The notes beneath the pieces were generated by a model, which saw only the letters and a list, made by a program, of their open reading frames with translations, was not told the DNA's origin and searched no databases. Shown here piece after piece: positions 36,686-44,211 of a DNA stretch of 64,000 nucleotides. Numbering within the stretch: the stretch's first letter is position 1; each line of letters opens with the position of its first letter. The position numbers and the translations under genes were made by a program. Where the stretch lies: assembly GCA_964396785.1 (NCBI GenBank), contig CAYNFU010000002.1, forward strand, positions 1 to 64,000, written 5' to 3'. This DNA comes from RBG-16-42-24 sp964396785. GTDB taxonomy: Bacteria; Patescibacteriota; Microgenomatia; UBA8517.

Positions 36686-36732
36686 AGCTAAAGTTTAGCA
36701 AAAGCGCGAGACAAATTCCAAACGAAGCGCAA

Positions 36733-37524
36733 TTAATTGGGAGTTTGAAGCTGAATAGCTGAAGACGATTTTTTGCTTAGTTTTTTACCTAGGTACTTTT
36801 TGAAACTTCCCTTTCCAAAACGTCTGTCTCTCTTACTAAAGTCAACTAAAGCTTTATCGAACTGCTTTGGAGAAAAGTCGGGGAATAGAACTTTTGTAAA
36901 ATAGAGCTCGGCGTAGACAGCTTGCCAAGGTAAGTACCCCGATAGTCTCATTTCCCCACCCGTTCTAATAATTAAATCAGGGTCGGGAATACCGACTGTA
37001 TCGAGCTGATTTGAAAATTCGGCTTCGTCTACGCGTTCTATCGAAACTCTCCCAACCTCAACTTCGTTTATGAGTTTTTTAACGGCCCTTAGAATCTCGT
37101 CTCGGCCTCCGTAATTTAAGGCAAAAGAAACTGTTATGGCGTCGTTTTCCTTAGTAAGAGTAATCATATCTTTTACCCGCTTAACAATGTCTTTTGGGAA
37201 CCAATCTATGTTTCCTATTACCCTTATTTTTACACCCTTTTCAGAAAGCCTTTTGAGCCCGGTTTTGAGGGCTTCTCTAAAAACACTGAAAAGGCCGGAA
37301 AGCTCCATTTTGTCCCTGTTTCGGTTTTCGGTTGAAAAAGCCCAGAAGGTAAGGTATTTAATTCCGAGTTCAATCGCGCGCTCTACAACTGGTTCTATTG
37401 TTTTTTCTGCAGCAACCCTGTGGCCCTCGACAGCCCCCAGGCCATGCTTCGCCGCCCAACGACGGTTACCGTCCATAATTATTGCAACGTGAGTGGGAGT
37501 TTTGATATGAAGTCTCGTCTTCAT
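36733..37524 (-). CDS. uppS: isoprenyl (undecaprenyl) diphosphate synthase
   Basis: A 263-aa cis-prenyltransferase that extends farnesyl diphosphate with isopentenyl diphosphate to make the C55 carrier lipid for wall and surface glycans. Motifs: HVAIIMDGNRRWA with the catalytic Asp, GHRVAAEKT, TFWAFSTEN.NR, VSFALNYGGRDEI, and the C-terminal DLIIRTGGEMRLSGYLPWQ...AELYF. It is unusual that this housekeeping gene lies within the pilin-paralog array, between paralogs 6 and 7 on the same strand. Confidence 0.95.
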   Translation of the reverse strand: MKTRLHIKTPTHVAIIMDGNRRWAAKHGLGAVEGHRVAAEKTIEPVVERAIELGIKYLTFWAFSTENRNRDKMELSGLFSVFREALKTGLKRLSEKGVKIRVIGNIDWFPKDIVKRVKDMITLTKENDAITVSFALNYGGRDEILRAVKKLINEVEVGRVSIERVDEAEFSNQLDTVGIPDPDLIIRTGGEMRLSGYLPWQAVYAELYFTKVLFPDFSPKQFDKALVDFSKRDRRFGKGSFKKYLGKKLSKKSSSAIQLQTPN

Positions 37525-37598
37525 CGGTACTTGCTAATATTATTTACGAGTCTGTAGTTTAACACAATGCATAAAATGGTGTCCAGCTTATTAATGAG

Positions 37599-37934
37599 TT
37601 AACCGAATATGTCCTGAACGGCTTCTATGCCCAAAATTTGTCCAACAATTTGAACTATCCAATAGGATGCAAAAACAATTACAAATCCCACCACGGCAAA
37701 AGTGATTCTTTCCTTGGCAGAGGCTACTGCTTTAGGATCCCCCCTCGAAGTTAATAAGCCGAATCCCCCAAATATGAGGTATAGAAGTAGTAGTAGTCCG
37801 GCAATTACAAAGAGATAGGGGACTAAAGAGCTAATTATTTGTCCAAGGGTCAGGCTCTCGCTAAATACAAAATTAGCCCTCCCCTGATTCAACTCGCCAT
37901 ATAATGTTTCAAAATCGATTTGAGCAATTTCCAT
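37599..37934 (-). CDS. VirB2/TrbC-like pilin paralog 7
   Basis: A 111-aa two-helix protein with loop LIFGGFGLLTSRGDPKAVAS and second helix AVVGFVIVFASYWIVQIVGQ. It is separated from the main pilin array by uppS. Confidence 0.75.
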   Translation of the reverse strand: MEIAQIDFETLYGELNQGRANFVFSESLTLGQIISSLVPYLFVIAGLLLLLYLIFGGFGLLTSRGDPKAVASAKERITFAVVGFVIVFASYWIVQIVGQILGIEAVQDIFG

Positions 37935-37937
37935 ATA

Positions 37938-38249
37938 TTACTGATTAAATCCCGGAATACCTAAAATATCTACACCTATTACTTGCAATATAAATACCGA
38001 AAAAATAATTAGAAGAATTCCCGTTATCGCGGAAGTTAAAAGCTCCTTTCCCGCCTGCAGACGTTGTGGGTCACCCTGGGAAGTCATTATTTGAAATCCC
38101 GCCACAAGTATTAAAATAAATGCAATTCCCCCACCAATTCCAATTGCCCAGCGGAGTACCCAGCCGATTAGGGCACCTGAGTCTTCGATGGGAATACATC
38201 CTATCGCTGTATTGATTCGCCTTATATTACTTGTACAAAAGATATTCAC
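37938..38249 (-). CDS. VirB2/TrbC-like pilin paralog 8
   Basis: A 103-aa protein and the first gene of the long minus-strand run from here to 29.8 kb. Loop LVAGFQIMTSQGDPQRLQAG, second helix AITGILLIIFSVFILQVIGV. It has two cysteines near the N-terminus (IFCTSNI, IGCIPIE) that most paralogs lack. Confidence 0.72.
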   Translation of the reverse strand: MNIFCTSNIRRINTAIGCIPIEDSGALIGWVLRWAIGIGGGIAFILILVAGFQIMTSQGDPQRLQAGKELLTSAITGILLIIFSVFILQVIGVDILGIPGFNQ

Positions 38250-38298
38250 TAATAACCATATTAGGACAAAATTAAAGAAGTTAAAAGATAAGAGTTGG

Positions 38299-38304
38299 TA
38301 TAAT
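38299..38304 (+). promoter_or_regulatory. extended -10 for SpoIID gene
   Basis: TTGGTATAAT gives an extended -10 (TGG-TATAAT) 8 nt before the ATG at 38313. Confidence 0.5.
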
Positions 38305-38312
38305 AAATAGCC

Positions 38313-40049
38313 ATGGGTTATTTAAGATCAAAATTCAAAGTACAAAATTCAATATTAATACTGGTTGGATTTCTGATTTTTCTATTTTCTATTTTCAGTT
38401 TTCAGTATTTGGTATTTGGTGTTCGGGCCGAACCCAATTGTGATGCTCCTGGCTCAGGAGATATCGACTATTGTCTTGCAAAGATTCAGGAGCAGCTCGA
38501 CGCCCTAACCCCGGCCCACGAAACAAACAAACAAGAATTGGCAAAGCTAAAGGTCCAACTCTCCTCAATCAGTAAGCAAATCGTAGGAGTTTCGTCTCAA
38601 TTAAAAAAGGTAGAAGCTGACATTGCCCAAAGAGAAGAAGACTTGGCGTATGCTAAAGAAATTTTTGAAGAGAAAACCGCAAATCATTACAAATTTATTC
38701 GTTTGTATGATCCACTAATGCCATTTCTTTCTTCAACGGACGCCTCTGAAGCTTTTCGGGAAATAAACTTCAGGCAAATTGCTGCGGACGAGGACAGGCG
38801 CACAATGGAAGCCTATGCCCAGGATCTGGCAAATTTGAAATCTGACAAAGAGGCTCTCGAGAAAAATAAAGCATCTCTTTCCTCTATCCAAGCAAAGGTC
38901 GATAGCCAGGCAGACTTTTTGGCGGGAGAGGTTGAAAAAACAGAGGCCTACTTGACAACTTTGACCTCAAGACAGAATGAACTCCTGGCCCTAAAAGCTG
39001 GAGGGTTTTCGACCTCCGTTGGAGATACTCCGGCGACACTTGAGCCCTGCTCGGGTGCCCCGGGCTCAGCCAATTTCTGCGATCCAGGGTTTCGCCCGGC
39101 CTTTGCCGCTTTCTCATTTGGGGCACCACACCGAACCGGTATGAGTCAGTACGGAGCATATGGAAGGAGCAAATCGGGTCAATCTGCGGAGGCAATTTTA
39201 TCTGCATACTACCAAGGAGGAGACCTTAGGAAAGATTATCCCTCACCGGCAACTATAAATGTTTCGGGTTATGGAAGCATTCCTTTTGAGGACAATTATC
39301 TTTTGGGGATTTATGAGGTGCCGGAGTCCTGGGGAAATTCGGGTGGATTTGAGGCCTTGAAAGCCCAGGCCGTTGCCGCCCGCTCATACGCTCTTTCGGT
39401 CACAAATGGTGGGTCGGGAACAATTTGTCCGACAGAGAGCTGTCAGGTTTATAAGCCGCAGCTAAAGTCCGGTAAATGGAGAGAGGCTGTACAAGCCACC
39501 CGAGGCTGGGTGATGATGAAAGGGGGAAGCCCTGCAACTACCTATTATGCCTCAACCTCCGGTGGATTTACTATTTCCCAATGGGGTTGGAGCGGAATAA
39601 AGGATACGTCGGGCGATTGGCCGGGGACGGCTTATGAAAAAGTTTCTGCCTCTCCATGGTTTTATAAGGGTTGGTATAAAAGTAGAGGTGGGTCTACTTG
39701 TGGCCGGTCTCATCCCTGGCTAAATAGCGAGGAGACGGCAGACATAATAAATGCCTGGCAAGTACTCTACCGGGGAGGGGGAGATGCATCAAGAGTTTCC
39801 CCAATAGATACTGCTTGTTGGGGAGGAAATCCGTATTCGAAGAGCGAGCTGGCTGGAATTGGAGGATATACAAGCGCGTCTTCCGTCTCGGTCATTTATT
39901 CAAATAGCGGTTCGACGCTGTCGGTTACATTTGGTACGAATAAAGGAAGTATTTCAGTGAGCGGTGAGGAGCTGAAACGCGCCTTTAACTTAAGAGCTCC
40001 TGGTTATATTGGCCTAAAAAGCACTCTTTTTAATATAGAAAAACTTTAA
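38313..40049 (+). CDS. SpoIID/LytB domain protein with N-terminal coiled coil
   Basis: A 578-aa exported protein. A signal peptide or anchor (about 13-37) precedes a long coiled coil (about 55-235, Lys/Glu/Gln-rich heptads such as LAKLKVQLSSISKQIVGVSS), as in peptidoglycan hydrolase regulators. The SpoIID domain lies at about 265-520: RTGMSQYGAYG, FEDNYLLGIYEVPESWG, EALKAQAVAARSYAL and YYASTSGGFT. SpoIID enzymes are lytic transglycosylases acting on denuded glycan strands. Coiled coil plus SpoIID suggests a regulated wall-remodelling enzyme, plausibly serving division or the neighbouring secretion machine. Confidence 0.9.
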   Translation: MGYLRSKFKVQNSILILVGFLIFLFSIFSFQYLVFGVRAEPNCDAPGSGDIDYCLAKIQEQLDALTPAHETNKQELAKLKVQLSSISKQIVGVSSQLKKVEADIAQREEDLAYAKEIFEEKTANHYKFIRLYDPLMPFLSSTDASEAFREINFRQIAADEDRRTMEAYAQDLANLKSDKEALEKNKASLSSIQAKVDSQADFLAGEVEKTEAYLTTLTSRQNELLALKAGGFSTSVGDTPATLEPCSGAPGSANFCDPGFRPAFAAFSFGAPHRTGMSQYGAYGRSKSGQSAEAILSAYYQGGDLRKDYPSPATINVSGYGSIPFEDNYLLGIYEVPESWGNSGGFEALKAQAVAARSYALSVTNGGSGTICPTESCQVYKPQLKSGKWREAVQATRGWVMMKGGSPATTYYASTSGGFTISQWGWSGIKDTSGDWPGTAYEKVSASPWFYKGWYKSRGGSTCGRSHPWLNSEETADIINAWQVLYRGGGDASRVSPIDTACWGGNPYSKSELAGIGGYTSASSVSVIYSNSGSTLSVTFGTNKGSISVSGEELKRAFNLRAPGYIGLKSTLFNIEKL

Positions 40050-40096
40050 GTGCGGCTTAATCAATTTAAGCATTTTGATATATCCCGCTTTGGAGT

Positions 40097-40102
40097 TATA
40101 AT
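40097..40102 (+). promoter_or_regulatory. -10 element for PH-domain gene operon
   Basis: TATAAT 8 nt before the ATG at 40111; leader nearly absent. Confidence 0.5.
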
Positions 40103-40110
40103 CTGGCAAA

Positions 40111-40833
40111 ATGGGCGATATTTTTGTAGGGGAAAAACATAAAGAAGAGGAGAAAGCTAAAGAGCCAAATATGACCCACGAGGTAAAAGACCCCGAGAAA
40201 TTCCACACCAAAGTCGAAGAAGATATAAAAAAGGCTGAAAAACCGATTACCCGAGAACATATCCCAGGACATACCCATAACCCACTCTCCGCTTACGACT
40301 ATTTCCCTGACAATATTGATTTCGAAACAAGAGAAAGAGAGGAAAAAATTGTTCTATTTTTAAGGCGTCACCCGATTACAAATTTAAAATGGATTCTAGT
40401 GACGGTCTTACTTCTTATTGCTCCGTTTTTTTTGGGAGCTTTTCCGCTTCTTGATTTTTTGCCGGGGAATTTTCGCTTTATCGCGGTTCTGGGATGGTAC
40501 TTAGGTACAATGGCCTACATTTTAGAGAATTTTCTTTCCTGGTATTTTAATGTTTACATTGTGACGGATGAAAGGATCATCGATATAGACTTTAACAATT
40601 TGATATACAAGGAAGTGTCGGACGCAAACATTGATAGAATTCAGGATGTAACTTACAAGATGGGAGGGGTAGCAAGAACCTTTTTTAATTATGGAGACGT
40701 TGAAATTCAAACGGCGAGCGAGGTTCCGAACTTTGAGTTTGCCGCCGTTCCCCAACCCGACAGAGTGGCCAAAGTTCTACAAGACTTAAGAATTGAAGAG
40801 GAGCAGGAGAAATTAGAAGGAAGGGTCAGATGA
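40111..40833 (+). CDS. bacterial PH (bPH2/YdbS-like) domain membrane protein
   Basis: A 240-aa protein. It has a charged N-terminus (about 1-85), two transmembrane helices (WILVTVLLLIAPFFLGAFPL and FRFIAVLGWYLGTMAYILENF) and then a bPH2 domain (about 150-225): WYFNVYIVTDERIIDIDFN, VSDANIDRIQDVTYKMGGVA and FNYGDVEIQTA. bPH2 proteins are membrane-associated; their ligand is generally unknown. Its TGA overlaps the next ATG (ATGA). Confidence 0.85.
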   Translation: MGDIFVGEKHKEEEKAKEPNMTHEVKDPEKFHTKVEEDIKKAEKPITREHIPGHTHNPLSAYDYFPDNIDFETREREEKIVLFLRRHPITNLKWILVTVLLLIAPFFLGAFPLLDFLPGNFRFIAVLGWYLGTMAYILENFLSWYFNVYIVTDERIIDIDFNNLIYKEVSDANIDRIQDVTYKMGGVARTFFNYGDVEIQTASEVPNFEFAAVPQPDRVAKVLQDLRIEEEQEKLEGRVR

Positions 40834-41051
40834 CGATTCCAATAATTGGAGTTTCCGTTTTTCCAATAATAAAGATTTTTGTGGTTTTTGCCCTTGGGCT
40901 TTATATCGCATTCGCCCTCGTTGTGGTTAGACAAGTACAGCTTATGACCGATACACTCGAGGTTGGATTTGAAGGACCCCTAAGGTTTCTCGCTATAATG
41001 CACCTTCTTTTTGCCATTGCAGTTTTGATTTTTGCCCTTATCATACTCTAA
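40830..41051 (+). CDS. small two-helix membrane protein (DUF5657-like)
   Basis: A 73-aa protein with two hydrophobic helices (IIKIFVVFALGLYIAFALVV and FLAIMHLLFAIAVLIFALII) joined by a short polar stretch. It resembles the DUF5657 proteins annotated in Microgenomates genomes (from memory). It is translationally coupled to the PH-domain gene by a 4-nt overlap and precedes the large phosphatase-like membrane protein gene. Confidence 0.75.
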   Translation: MTIPIIGVSVFPIIKIFVVFALGLYIAFALVVVRQVQLMTDTLEVGFEGPLRFLAIMHLLFAIAVLIFALIIL

Positions 41052-41055
41052 AGAC

Positions 41056-42999
41056 GTGCAACTAACGGTGTTAACCGCAAAAATTACCGGTAACCCGGGA
41101 GAATCGGGCTGGGCCCAAGTTCACGAGTTTAAGCCAGAAGATGAGGAGAAACTTAAAAAACGGGGCGAGCTATTCGCCGTCATTGCCACTCCCAATTCCC
41201 CAGGGGGAGTCGACAGTGTTATTGCAGGAAGAGAACTTCTAAGTCGTCTTCACGAAGAATATTTTGGCGAAACCCAAAAGCCGGCCTTTTATTCCCTTAA
41301 AGAGGCGGTTGAAAAAGTAATTTCTGAATTTTCTTCTTCTTGGGGAGGAGTTGAAATTGCCGCGGCAAGCTTTATGGGAGACGTCGTTTATTCTGCCGTC
41401 GGGGGAGGAGCCGAGGCCGCTGTTTTTCGAGAAGGGATGCTCGCCAAAATTTTAGTAAGTACCGAAAATAAGGAAGGTGGAGTAGTTTCTGCTTCGGGAT
41501 ATCCAAAAGAAGGAGATATTTTTCTCCTGGGAACAAAATTATTTTTTGAAACCTTACCCCACGGAGTCATTAAGGCGGCTCTTGAGGGAGGGGATCCAGG
41601 GGCGGCGAGAGACGCGATTGCCCCATTTATTCACTCGAGAGCTGATACAGGCACGGTAGGAGCGGTGGTCGCCAAATTTGAGAAAGGAGAAGTTCAAGTT
41701 CCTAAAATTGACACCGGGGAAGAAAGTACGCTACCCCAAGAGGAAGTCTCGGCTCCAATTGAGAAGGTGCAGGAACAAGCTTCCGCTGCCAGTTCTAGAT
41801 TGAGAGCTGCCCCATTTTTTGATGGTATTTTACGTGGGATTACGAGGGTAGTAGGACGAAGTTTGCCTGAAAGAAGAATATTTGTAAAGTCCCCTCCGGC
41901 GGAGCTTGCCGAGGGAGGCAATAGGCGGCTTGCCATTTCTGTTGGAATTATCCTACTGGTTCTTTTAATTGTGAGTATCGGTTTTGGCATAAGGCAACAA
42001 ATGTCAAAAGTTGCCAAAGAAAAATATGCGACACGTCTTGAACAAGCAAGCCACGACCTAAGCGAAGCCGAAAAACTCTATTCCTTGGACGCAGCTCGCG
42101 CCAGGGAGCTATTTGACTCAGCCAGAAATTTGGTGGCAGAGATAGAAGCCGAAGGGGTAAAAGACCCCCAAATTGAGGCTCTAAAAAGTGAAATTGACGA
42201 AAAAGAAGGGTTAATTCTAGGAATTTACAGGGTTACCCCTGAGCTTTTTATTGATCTTTCAATTCTTTCTTCCGGTCTTTCCGGAGACGACCTGGCGGGA
42301 AGCGAAGATAGGTTTTTTGTACTCGACAAGGGTGGAAGACGCGTCGTCGGGGTGGAGTTTGATACCAAAAAGACCGAAGTAGTAGCAGGGCCTGACCAGA
42401 TATCCTCGGCGACATCACTCGCAAATTATGAGGACAGAGTTTTTGTAGTAGGCGACGGTGTAACCGAAGTAGGTGATACCGTCAAAAAAGTGATTGAAAA
42501 GGATTGGGAAGGTGATATCCTCGCCTATTCCTACGCCGGCAATATCTACATCCTTGAAAAAAGCGCCAAAACAATTTGGCGCTATCCCGGTACGACTGAG
42601 GGTTTTGGGGAAAGAACCAAATGGAATACAAATGAGATTGACTTAAACTTAAACGACGTAGTGGGAGTTACCGTCGACGGCTCCATCTGGGTACTTACAA
42701 ATTCAGGAAGTGTTTATAGATTTTCTCTTGGGAACCAAGTTGCATTTTCGATTTCAGGGCTTGTTCCGGAATTAACAAGCGGTGCCGCAGTTTATTCAAA
42801 TGAGACTCTTAAGTACGTCTACATTTTAGATAGAGTCGGAGGAAGAGTTATTGCAATTGATAAGTCTGGTGAATACAAATCCCAGTACTCGGACGAAATA
42901 ATATCTCAAGCAACCGATTTAGCAGTTTCCGAAGCTGAAAAAATTATTGTAATACTCGCCGGAGACAAACTTTATTCAATAGAGGCAAAGCACTTGTAA
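41056..42999 (+). CDS. membrane protein with PP2C-like N-domain and beta-propeller-like C-domain
   Basis: A protein of about 647 aa. Residues 1-220 resemble a PPM/PP2C-like fold (LFAVIATPNSPGGVDSVIAG, VEIAAASFMGDVVYSAVGGG, EGDIFLLGTKLFFETLP), but the paired metal-binding aspartates are not obvious, so it may be inactive. A transmembrane helix lies near 297-317 (LAISVGIILLVLLIVSIGFG), a coiled coil near 320-395, and the exported part has repeated strands (VVGVEFD, IYILEKSAKTIWRYPG, SVYRFSLG) like a WD/NHL-type propeller. A receptor-like design is inferred. I chose GTG at 41056; TTG at 41032 would overlap the upstream gene. Confidence 0.7.
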   Translation: MQLTVLTAKITGNPGESGWAQVHEFKPEDEEKLKKRGELFAVIATPNSPGGVDSVIAGRELLSRLHEEYFGETQKPAFYSLKEAVEKVISEFSSSWGGVEIAAASFMGDVVYSAVGGGAEAAVFREGMLAKILVSTENKEGGVVSASGYPKEGDIFLLGTKLFFETLPHGVIKAALEGGDPGAARDAIAPFIHSRADTGTVGAVVAKFEKGEVQVPKIDTGEESTLPQEEVSAPIEKVQEQASAASSRLRAAPFFDGILRGITRVVGRSLPERRIFVKSPPAELAEGGNRRLAISVGIILLVLLIVSIGFGIRQQMSKVAKEKYATRLEQASHDLSEAEKLYSLDAARARELFDSARNLVAEIEAEGVKDPQIEALKSEIDEKEGLILGIYRVTPELFIDLSILSSGLSGDDLAGSEDRFFVLDKGGRRVVGVEFDTKKTEVVAGPDQISSATSLANYEDRVFVVGDGVTEVGDTVKKVIEKDWEGDILAYSYAGNIYILEKSAKTIWRYPGTTEGFGERTKWNTNEIDLNLNDVVGVTVDGSIWVLTNSGSVYRFSLGNQVAFSISGLVPELTSGAAVYSNETLKYVYILDRVGGRVIAIDKSGEYKSQYSDEIISQATDLAVSEAEKIIVILAGDKLYSIEAKHL

Positions 43000-43010
43000 A
43001 ATTAATCGGG

Positions 43011-43223
43011 CTAAGACAGTCTTATTATCACTTCTTTGTATTGTGTGACCTTCTCACTTGAGGGAATGTAGAAACCCCTTTGACGCAGAGTAGGCTGTAT
43101 AGGTTGGACGGGGACAGCCATTTGTTCTTCTATAATCTCTGGGTCTCCAGGTAGCCTCGTGTGCACACGCCAGTCGCCTTCCCGCTTGAACCAATCATTA
43201 ATCTGTAATTGTTCGGCTTTCAT
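43011..43223 (-). CDS. small hypothetical protein downstream of tmRNA
   Basis: A 70-aa ORF with an ATG start 15 nt past the tmRNA 3' end, same strand. Features: EQLQINDWFKREGDWRVHTR, a Gln/Pro-rich middle and a terminal strand VTQYKEVIIRLS. No family is recognised. It might be expressed by readthrough from smpB-ssrA. Confidence 0.5.
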   Translation of the reverse strand: MKAEQLQINDWFKREGDWRVHTRLPGDPEIIEEQMAVPVQPIQPTLRQRGFYIPSSEKVTQYKEVIIRLS

Positions 43224-43237
43224 AACCTTGCCTTTTG

Positions 43238-43751
43238 TGGAGGCGGAGGGAATTGAACCCTCGTCCGAAAAGTCAACTAAAAGACTTCTACNNNNNNNNN
43301 NNNNNNNNNNNNNNNNNNNNNNNNNNNNNNNNNNNNNNNNNNNNNNNNNNNNNNNNNNNNNNNNNNNNNNNNNNNNNNNNNNNNNNNNNNNGTGGAGGCG
43401 GAGGGAATTGAACCCTCGTCCGAAAAGTCAACTAAAAGACTTCTACAAGCTTAGGTTACCTTGTAATTTCTTCCAACCTTTAAAGTAACCCAAAAAAATT
43501 AGAATAAGATTTAAATTTCTTAAGTAGAACCCTTAAATCAGAGGGATTCTGCTGCATCTTGACAGGTTTATGCCTAAAGGCGCGGTCAAGAAGCGCCTCC
43601 TTCAGAACATTTGCCTTAAAACGTTTTTTAAGCGAAGGCAAAATTATGACTAGGTTTATTGACGCTAGTTTTTGATTATTGTTTTAAGACTACTAATCAA
43701 AGTCTGCTTGCCGTCTTTTAAAAGAGCTTCCCGTCGAAACCGGTCGCCCCC
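43238..43751 (-). ncRNA. ssrA: transfer-messenger RNA (tmRNA), split by assembly gap
   Basis: The 5' end GGGGGCGACCGGTTTCGACG and the 3' end TTCAATTCCCTCCGCCTCCA are tmRNA hallmarks. GGGGGCG pairs with CGCCTCC as the acceptor stem, discriminator A; the CCA is not encoded. Removing the 100 Ns and duplicated 55 bp leaves about 359 nt, a normal length. The likely tag frame reads (S)VNKPSHNFAFA-stop, with the TAA inside a 7-bp hairpin (CTTAAAA/TTTTAAG), as expected for helix 5. The smpB stop lies 1 nt upstream, so one precursor transcript is likely. tmRNA frees stalled ribosomes and tags their products. Confidence 0.93.
43292..43391. other. assembly gap (100 N) flanked by identical 55-bp copies
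   Basis: 43237-43291 equals 43392-43446. The duplicate is the tmRNA 3' region; one copy is real. Confidence 0.9.
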
Positions 43752-43752
43752 G

Positions 43753-44184
43753 TTATCTTAACTTAAATTCTTTTTCGAGCTCGCGCTCGATATCTTTTCG
43801 CTTAATCGCTTCTTTCTTTTCGAACTTGCGCTTGGGTTTAGCCAAGGCAAGAGTAACCTTGATTAAGCGGCCCTTATTATATAGGTTTATAGGCACCAAA
43901 GTCAATTTGAATTGCTTCATTTTGGTAGTTAATGAAAGGATTTCCTTTTTATGTAAAAGAAGCTTCCTGGACCTGGTTGAAGAATAATTTTGAGCCCCAA
44001 TAACTGGAATATTTGCATTAATTAGAAATGCTTCGTCATTAACAATTCTTGCAACGGACTGGTTAATGTCTGCGTGTCCGGTCCTTATGGCCTTTGCCTC
44101 TCCTCCAGAAAGGGAGATGCCGGCCTCAACTCGGTCGCCCTCGAGTTTGTATTCATAATTTGCTCGTTTATTGGCAATTTTCAT
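43753..44184 (-). CDS. smpB: SsrA-binding protein SmpB
   Basis: A 143-aa SmpB, the partner that delivers tmRNA to stalled ribosomes. The oligonucleotide-binding barrel is clear: NKRANYEYKLEGDRVEAGIS, LSGGEAKAIRTGHADINQSV and LLLHKKEI. A basic C-terminal tail (KRKFEKKEAIKRKDIERELE) inserts in the empty mRNA channel. The gene abuts the tmRNA gene. Confidence 0.96.
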   Translation of the reverse strand: MKIANKRANYEYKLEGDRVEAGISLSGGEAKAIRTGHADINQSVARIVNDEAFLINANIPVIGAQNYSSTRSRKLLLHKKEILSLTTKMKQFKLTLVPINLYNKGRLIKVTLALAKPKRKFEKKEAIKRKDIERELEKEFKLR

Positions 44185-44211
44185 GGTCCAAGTATATTAT
44201 ATTAGCTTTCA
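44185..44211. promoter_or_regulatory. overlapping divergent -10 boxes, smpB / comF
   Basis: In the 27-nt intergenic gap, the minus-strand TATAAT (44201-44196, 11 nt from the smpB ATG) overlaps the plus-strand TATATT (44198-44203, 8 nt from the comF ATG). Confidence 0.5.

Noticed and set aside
43159..43488. Plus-strand ORF across the N gap (109 aa)
   Set aside because: It runs antisense through the tmRNA gene and through Ns; the tmRNA explains the sequence.
43490..43690. Longer alternative frame within tmRNA starting GCG TCA ATA
   Set aside because: It would give a tag of about 60 residues with no helix-5 stop; the VNKPSHNFAFA frame stops inside the expected hairpin.
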